Shown here: positions 6,461 to 10,390 of the stretch, in pieces
Layout: each line of letters begins with the position of its first letter
How positions within the stretch are numbered: the first letter of the stretch is position 1
Assembly (NCBI GenBank): GCA_003550305.1
Contig: QKYT01000959.1
Coordinates: 1-10,390 of the forward strand
Direction: 5' to 3'
Length of the DNA stretch: 10,390 nt
Origin: Glomus cerebriforme
Taxonomy: Eukaryota; Glomeromycota; Glomeromycetes; Glomerales; Glomeraceae
Position numbers and translations under genes: made by a program
Notes under the pieces: model-generated
Database searches by the model: none
The model's input: the letters and a program-made list of their open reading frames with translations, nothing else
What the model was told of the DNA's origin: nothing

Positions 6461-7380
6461 TTATTATATTTTTTTATTTATTAAACAATAAAACTTTTAT
6501 TTATAAATTTAACTTATTTTTTATTTATTTATTAAACTATTTCAAATTAATTATTTTAATATTTTCCATTCATTAGAAATTTAGAATCTAATAAATATAT
6601 AATAATAAATAACTTCTTTATTTTAAAAATTAATTAATATATAATAAAAATATTTTAAGTTTTACTAAATTTTTATTCTCAAATTTTTCAAAAAATTTAG
6701 ATATTAAATAGATAATTAAGTTAAAATTTTTATTATAAATTTTATTATTGGTTAAAAAATATTATAATAAAATAATTATTTTTAATTATAATTGTGATTT
6801 AATTAATATTTTTATTTATTTATTATTAATAAAATTCTTTATTAAATTATTCTTAATTTTTATTTATTGAAAAATAATTAATTAAATCTTTAATCAATTT
6901 AAAATTACTATAATAGAAACATCAAAATTTATAATAGAAACTTAATGGAATATGGAATGGAAATGGAATTTGGAATTTGAGATGGGATAGGATGGAATTT
7001 TAAATAGATGGCAACTGGCAACTGGCAAGTATAGTTAGTAAAATTTAGCAATTCTTTATTATTTTAGATAAATTTTTTTTTCATTTTTTTCTTTAAACCA
7101 TTGCAAAATAAAAATTGAAATATAAATTTCAATTAACTATAATTTATCTCATTATATGAATTTACAATAAAAATTATCTTAGTATACAAATTTTTGTACT
7201 TTCTTGTATATAGATTTATGAATTTACAAATTTTTATATATTTAAATCCATTATTTATATTTAAAAAGATTTATTTTGCTTTATTAATTCTTTAAATAAT
7301 GTTAAATTCAGAAATTAAACAATATAAAGTAGTATAGTTTTAAAAAAATTTATTAAATTCCTTATACAGAAACTAAATTT
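6461..7380. other. extremely AT-rich spacer without genes
   Basis: Apart from the short GGAAT-rich island at 6946-6999 and the TGGCAAC repeat at 7009-7029, this ~900-bp stretch is built almost wholly of A/T runs such as TTTATTTATTTATTAAA. All six frames are closed at short intervals. It is probably spacer between the transposon cluster and the promoter of the downstream gene. Such tracts can serve as matrix-attachment or replication-initiation zones in fungi, but no specific signal is visible. Confidence 0.7.
6946..7029. repeat. GGAAT-rich island and a triplicated 7-mer (TGGCAAC)
   Basis: TGGAAT or close variants occur six or more times between 6946 and 6999, without fixed spacing. At 7009-7029 three heptamers follow in tandem (TGGCAAC, TGGCAAC, TGGCAAG). 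The G content on the plus strand contrasts sharply with the surrounding AT tracts. No coding potential or known element accounts for it. Confidence 0.6.
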
Positions 7381-7475
7381 CCAAAAGTTTGATATAAAGA
7401 AATGTGGACTTTTGTTCGCACTAATAAAGATGTGGCGTATTTAGGGGCCTCTTACGTCGTCTGAGCAGTGGATTA

Positions 7476-7487
7476 AATCACGTGATT
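7476..7487. promoter_or_regulatory. 12-bp palindrome with E-box core CACGTG upstream of the SRRM1-like gene
   Basis: AATCACGTGATT is self-complementary and centred 91 bp before the start codon. CACGTG is the classical binding site of bHLH factors, and TCACGTGA is a preferred flank for several fungal bHLH proteins. A TTACGTCG segment resembling a CRE half lies about 25 bp further upstream (near 7452-7459). The position inside the short, GC-richer promoter interval (7420-7490) supports a regulatory role; which factor binds is unknown. Confidence 0.5.
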
Positions 7488-7572
7488 ACATAAATGTAGA
7501 TATTTTGTTTTTTTTGTTTTTATATTTTGGTCACTTTTTGAAGTTCGTTAATAATCAAACTAATTTATCAAT

Positions 7573-9743
7573 ATGGGCGATGGAGGTTTTTTTAAGGTTA
7601 GAGTTTGCATAAAATTAAATTTTTGCTATTTCGATCTACTCGTAAAGTTTTTGTTTCACTTATTTTTTATATCAATATAGGGTACGAGCTTGGAACAAGA
7701 TAGTCGATTTTCTGATAAACAGAAAAAATTATTAAAGAGTATGAATTTTCCTTCAGAGTTCAATCAAAAGGTAATTTCAATTATTAATTTGTTCTTTGTA
7801 ATTTTATGTCTACTTTCTACACCCTTTTTAACCTGTCGTTGGGCAATTTTGCTCTTCAACGCTTTGAGATATAAGTCGAATCTCATTGATCTATGGTTAT
7901 CCTAATCGGCTAAGTTTGGGTCCTAGACATTTTTCTAATGATCATATCCAAACATAAAAAAAAACAAAATTTTTAGTTTACTTTTTGATTCTATGCTACC
8001 AGTACATCTCGTAAGGCGAAGACAGTTCTTTGTTGAAATCATTAGTATCAGCATCTGTTACTGGCCGTATTTCAAAATCAATCGCCATTGAAGGCAATAT
8101 AGAATTTTCATTTTTTTTTTATTTTCTGCGAATTTAAGTTTTTTGGTTTTCCAGAAAAAAAAATATTAGTTTGTTTTTTGGGATACTGTTATTTTTACTT
8201 TTATTTGGTAGTACTACTTTTCGTCCTTTCTTTGATAGAGAGAAAGTGGTAATAAATGCACAAAAATTTGTCTTGATTATTATCTTCACAATTATTTCAA
8301 CTTTTTTTTCCCACATCTGATTCTCAATTTATTAGGTTGATTTAAAGAAAGTGAATTTGACTGTCATCAGGCCTTGGGTCGCGCAAAAAGTCGTAGAATT
8401 ATTGGGCGGTGAAGATGAGGTGGTTGTCAATTACGTGTTTGGATTGTTAGAAGAACCTGTTAGTTGATTTTAAGTATTATTCTGCTGCAAGCATTTGTTA
8501 CTTTGATTTTACTAAATAGTTATTCTTTGGATTAGGATTTGGATCCAAGAATGATGCAGATTAATCTTACTGGATTCCTGGAAAAAAACGCGCCAATTTT
8601 TGTTACTGAATTGTGGAAATTACTTTTATCAGCTCAAGAAGGTGAAAATGGTATCCCGGCAATTTTCCTTGAGCAAAAAATGGAACAAATTCGTAGGAAG
8701 AAGGTGAACATTTTTTTTTTATTAAAATGCTTTCATATCTTATCTGTAAGTTAATAATTGATCTTTTGCTGGAATAGGAAGAAGATGAACGAATCCTGTT
8801 AGAAATTCGAAAAAGGCGTGAAAAAGAGGAGGAAGAAAGGATAAGATTAAGGGATATTAGAGAACGAGAGCGAAGAGAAGATCGTGAAAGAAAGGTATGT
8901 TATTTAATGATGTTAGATAATACAAGTAATTAATTAGAAAAGAAAATAAATAGCATTGCTATTGTTTCAAGTCCAGTCATTTGTCTTACAAGCCAATCTT
9001 TATAGGAACGTGAGCATAAATCGAGCCGTCATCGTAGCAGAAGTATAAATAGAAGAGATAGTAGAAGTTCTCGGCGGAGATATAGTCCTAGTAAAAGTGA
9101 AGAAAACAGACGACGACGTTCCCATAGGAGGAGTAAAAGTAGGAGTAGGGATCGTAGTGGGGATCATGGTAGGGATCGTGGTAGGGAACAAAATAGTAGG
9201 GAACGTAGTAGGGAACGTCGAAGGCATAAGAGTCATAAACATAGTAGAAGTAGGAGTAAAGAAAGGCGAAGGCAGGAAGAACGCAGGCGACGACAAAAAA
9301 CTCCTAGTAGAGAAAGAGAAGATATGACTAAACGACGGCGTTTTTCTAGGGATGAAATTATTACAAAAGAATCTATAGATAGAGTTAATCATTTATCTCC
9401 AGAAAAAAATAATCGTAAAGATGTTGTTTCGGATTATGACTTAAAGAAAAGAACTGTTGAATCAGTGGAGGAGAGTAATCCTGCACCAGGTTCACCACCT
9501 CGTAAAAAGGTGGCTGATGGTCCAATTTTTAAATCCAAGTGGAATGATGACGAAGAGGATGAGGATGAAACTGTGGATAACAAAAAGGTATATTAGTATA
9601 TTAGTAAAACAAAATTTTTGTAGATACAAGAAAATCAATAAACCAGTTGTTTCTTCATTGTTGATTAGAATTCTATTTCCGATCTTGAACAACTCGAACA
9701 ACTTCGTATCAAAGCATTTGAATCGATGAAAAATCGCAAGTAA
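7573..9743 (+). CDS. SRRM1: SRRM1/SRm160-like PWI-domain, Arg/Ser-rich splicing co-activator
   Basis: The protein is expected to act in nuclear pre-mRNA splicing and 3'-end processing, its PWI domain binding nucleic acid and its RS region contacting SR proteins. Coding exons: 7573-7596, 7681-7770, 8336-8458, 8536-8703, 8778-8894, 9006-9587 and 9669-9743, joining to 392 residues. Every intron starts GT, ends AG and is in phase 0. Residues 1-38 include GDGGFFKGTS and SRFSDKQKKLL, the lead-in typical of SRm160. The PWI domain covers about 28-128: the signature is RPWV (50-53), with Val for the usual Ile, followed by MMQINLTGFL (85-94), ELWKLLLSAQE and GIPAIFLEQK. Residues 129-174 form a charged helix or coiled coil. 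An RS/RE/RD-rich region runs about 178-280, then a less biased part with SPPRKK, an acidic patch near 351-368 and a C-terminal helix with LRIKAFESM. It is much shorter than animal SRm160 (over 800 residues). The start has A at -3 and G at +4. No disabling change was seen. Confidence 0.93.
7833..8088 (-). pseudogene. two coding-like blocks on the minus strand inside SRRM1 intron 2
   Basis: Block A (8088-7996) reads MAIDFEIRPVTDADTNDF then NKELSSPYEMYW before TAG. Block B (7922-7833) reads DPNLAD, a TAG, then DNHRSMRFDLYLKALKSKIA and QRQ, followed by a plausible donor CAG|GTTAAA. Both are GC-richer and more protein-like than the AT-rich intron around them. Between them a 77-bp stretch starts GT (7999) and ends AG (7923) on the minus strand, like an intron, but splicing it puts block B out of frame and meets a stop. 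I do not recognise the protein. It is either a captured, decayed gene fragment or part of a nested antisense gene whose exact splicing I have misread. It explains why this intron is about six times longer than the others. Confidence 0.4.
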
Positions 9744-10103
9744 TTTTTTGATTTTCAAATTAAGGGTTACTTGTTCAAAACTTTTAAAGGCCTTCAAAGG
9801 CATTGTTAAAATCTTGCATTTCATATGCTCAAAAATTATTATACAGCTATTATCTGACATACATAAAATATATAGTATATGTAGACTTTTTTTTAATCAT
9901 TTAAATGCTATTTGTACAGTATACATTTTGGCAAAATTAAAATCGATTGATGCAAATTCAAATAAAGCTAAAATCTTTTGGAATGGGCAAAGGTAAGGTT
10001 ATATACTATATTTCGTAATATATTTAAAATAAATATAAAATTCAAATTTAAAAACTATTTAATGTATATGATTCACAACTACCACAATTAAGATAACCAT
10101 GTA
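9744..10103 (+). other. 3' flank of the SRRM1-like gene, with AATAAA at 9961-9966
   Basis: This stretch carries no gene. It contains a polyadenylation-type hexamer AATAAA at 9961-9966, 218 bp after the stop codon, in the context TTCAAATAAAGC, which is a reasonable distance for a fungal 3' UTR. Alternating TATATAGTATATG runs precede it near 9868-9881. Frames that cross the area are AT-rich and lack protein-like composition. The stretch ends at the TA target of the next transposon (10102-10103). Confidence 0.5.
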
Positions 10104-10390
10104 CACTCCCCGGTCAAAAGTATCCGACCACCCTAAAAATTAAAAATTAATTGAGAAAATTGAATTTTTTAATAAAAATTTTACATTTATTTTAAAGTAT
10201 GAAGCATTAAAAATAATTAAGAAGTGTTTTTTTTACTTAAATAGTAGTAAAATTTTGTATAAATATTTAATTCAAAAAATGTGAAAAATTTTATCTTTTT
10301 AATCAGAAGTACTACAGTAAAATAAATGCCAAGATTAGATTCTTTAGCTAACAAATACCTTATATTTCAAAAATCAGAAAGATTAGATCA
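10104..10390 (+). mobile_element. left part of a second Tc1-like element, cut by the window edge
   Basis: TA at 10102-10103 is followed by CACTCCCCGGTCAAAAGTAT and then CCGACCACC, closely matching the start of the inverted ends of Tc1-like elements known from animals and fungi (CAGTGG-type start, GGCCAAAAGT core). After about 220 AT-rich bases a transposase-like frame opens at 10326. The end differs from that of the element at 3990-5297, so it is a separate family. The right half lies beyond the window, so intactness cannot be judged. Confidence 0.8.
10326..10390 (+). CDS. N-terminus of a Tc1-like transposase (partial)
   Basis: The frame opens at ATG 10326 and stays open to the window edge: MPRLDSLANKYLIFQKSERL. 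The start M-P-x-L-D and the beginning of a helix match the leading residues of the helix-turn-helix in Tc1-family transposases. The distance of 222 bp from the end of the inverted repeat is usual. Only about 21 codons are visible, so the assignment leans on the element's terminal sequence next to it. Confidence 0.6.
   Translation, partial: MPRLDSLANKYLIFQKSERLD

Noticed and set aside
7690..7905. Open frame beginning in exon 2 of the SRRM1-like gene
   Set aside because: Its first part is the true exon, but it then reads through the donor at 7771 into intron 2.
7836..7922. tRNA- or snoRNA-like folds in intron 2 (CGTTG/CAACG and TGAGAT/ATCTCA hairpins, TCGAATC)
   Set aside because: The 9-base loop does not match a T arm, no acceptor or anticodon arms fit, and no C/D or H/ACA box set is in register. 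The hairpins are better explained as incidental in the coding-like block.
8134..8316. Minus-strand open frame of 60 codons in intron 2
   Set aside because: Lys-, Ile- and Asn-rich AT translation without motif, in a different setting from the two coding-like blocks at 7833-8088. It could be upstream sequence of that relic but nothing supports it as a gene.
9097..9327. Plus-strand frame rich in Val and Gly
   Set aside because: Shifted reading of the RS codons in exon 6. The frame continuing the PWI domain is the real one.
9000..9392. Minus-strand open frame of 130 codons rich in Pro, Thr, Ser and Phe
   Set aside because: Antisense shadow of the RS-rich exon 6, whose biased codons suppress stops on the other strand.
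9457..9996. Short frames on both strands at the 3' end of the gene (9457-9729, 9492-9860, 9748-9996)
   Set aside because: Overlaps of exon 6, intron 6 and the 3' flank in wrong frames, without family features.

Overview
The window reads as nuclear DNA of an AT-rich, intron-rich, transposon-laden fungus. An arbuscular mycorrhizal fungus (Glomeromycotina, Rhizophagus-like) fits best: short GT-AG introns, strongly AT-rich spacer, many decayed Tc1/mariner-like elements and one ordinary eukaryotic splicing gene. The assignment is inferred from style; no species marker is present.

There is one convincing intact gene, at 7573-9743 on the plus strand: seven exons encoding a 392-residue PWI-domain, Arg/Ser-rich splicing co-activator of the SRRM1/SRm160 type. 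All six introns lie in phase 0. Intron 2 is 565 bp, against 74-111 bp for the others, and holds two codon-like blocks on the minus strand that look like a decayed gene fragment. A 12-bp palindrome centred on CACGTG lies about 90 bp upstream of the start codon.

The left 7.4 kb is almost entirely repeats and transposons, nested in layers. (1) 18-293: a 19-bp tandem array beside a perfect 50-bp palindrome. (2) 444-2345: a 1,902-bp non-autonomous hAT-like element with 15-bp inverted ends of the YAGNG type, a perfect 8-bp target duplication (ATCTGAAG), subterminal clusters of ATCTG/CAGAT, and an internal array of ~103-bp units, each with a short hairpin. A ~200-bp inverted-repeat insertion sits in one unit. 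(3) 2354-3792: gene-less sequence with coding-like scraps, ending in AATAAA plus an A-run, so possibly an old retroposed copy into which the hAT element inserted. (4) 3874-6458: a candidate older element with inverted ends next to TA, carrying a decayed minus-strand basic, Asn/Arg/Lys/Gly-rich reading frame and interrupted by (5) 3990-5297, a 1,308-bp Tc1-like element with a DD34E transposase pseudogene. (6) 6461-7380: extremely AT-rich spacer with a GGAAT-rich island.

Right of the gene are a 3' flank with an AATAAA signal and, from 10104 to the window edge, the start of a second, different Tc1-like element whose transposase frame begins at 10326.

I found no prokaryotic-style operon, CRISPR array, rRNA or credible tRNA gene. 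The least ordinary signals are the hAT-like element with its array of hairpin units, the minus-strand relic in the SRRM1 intron, and the decayed small basic frame in the older outer element.
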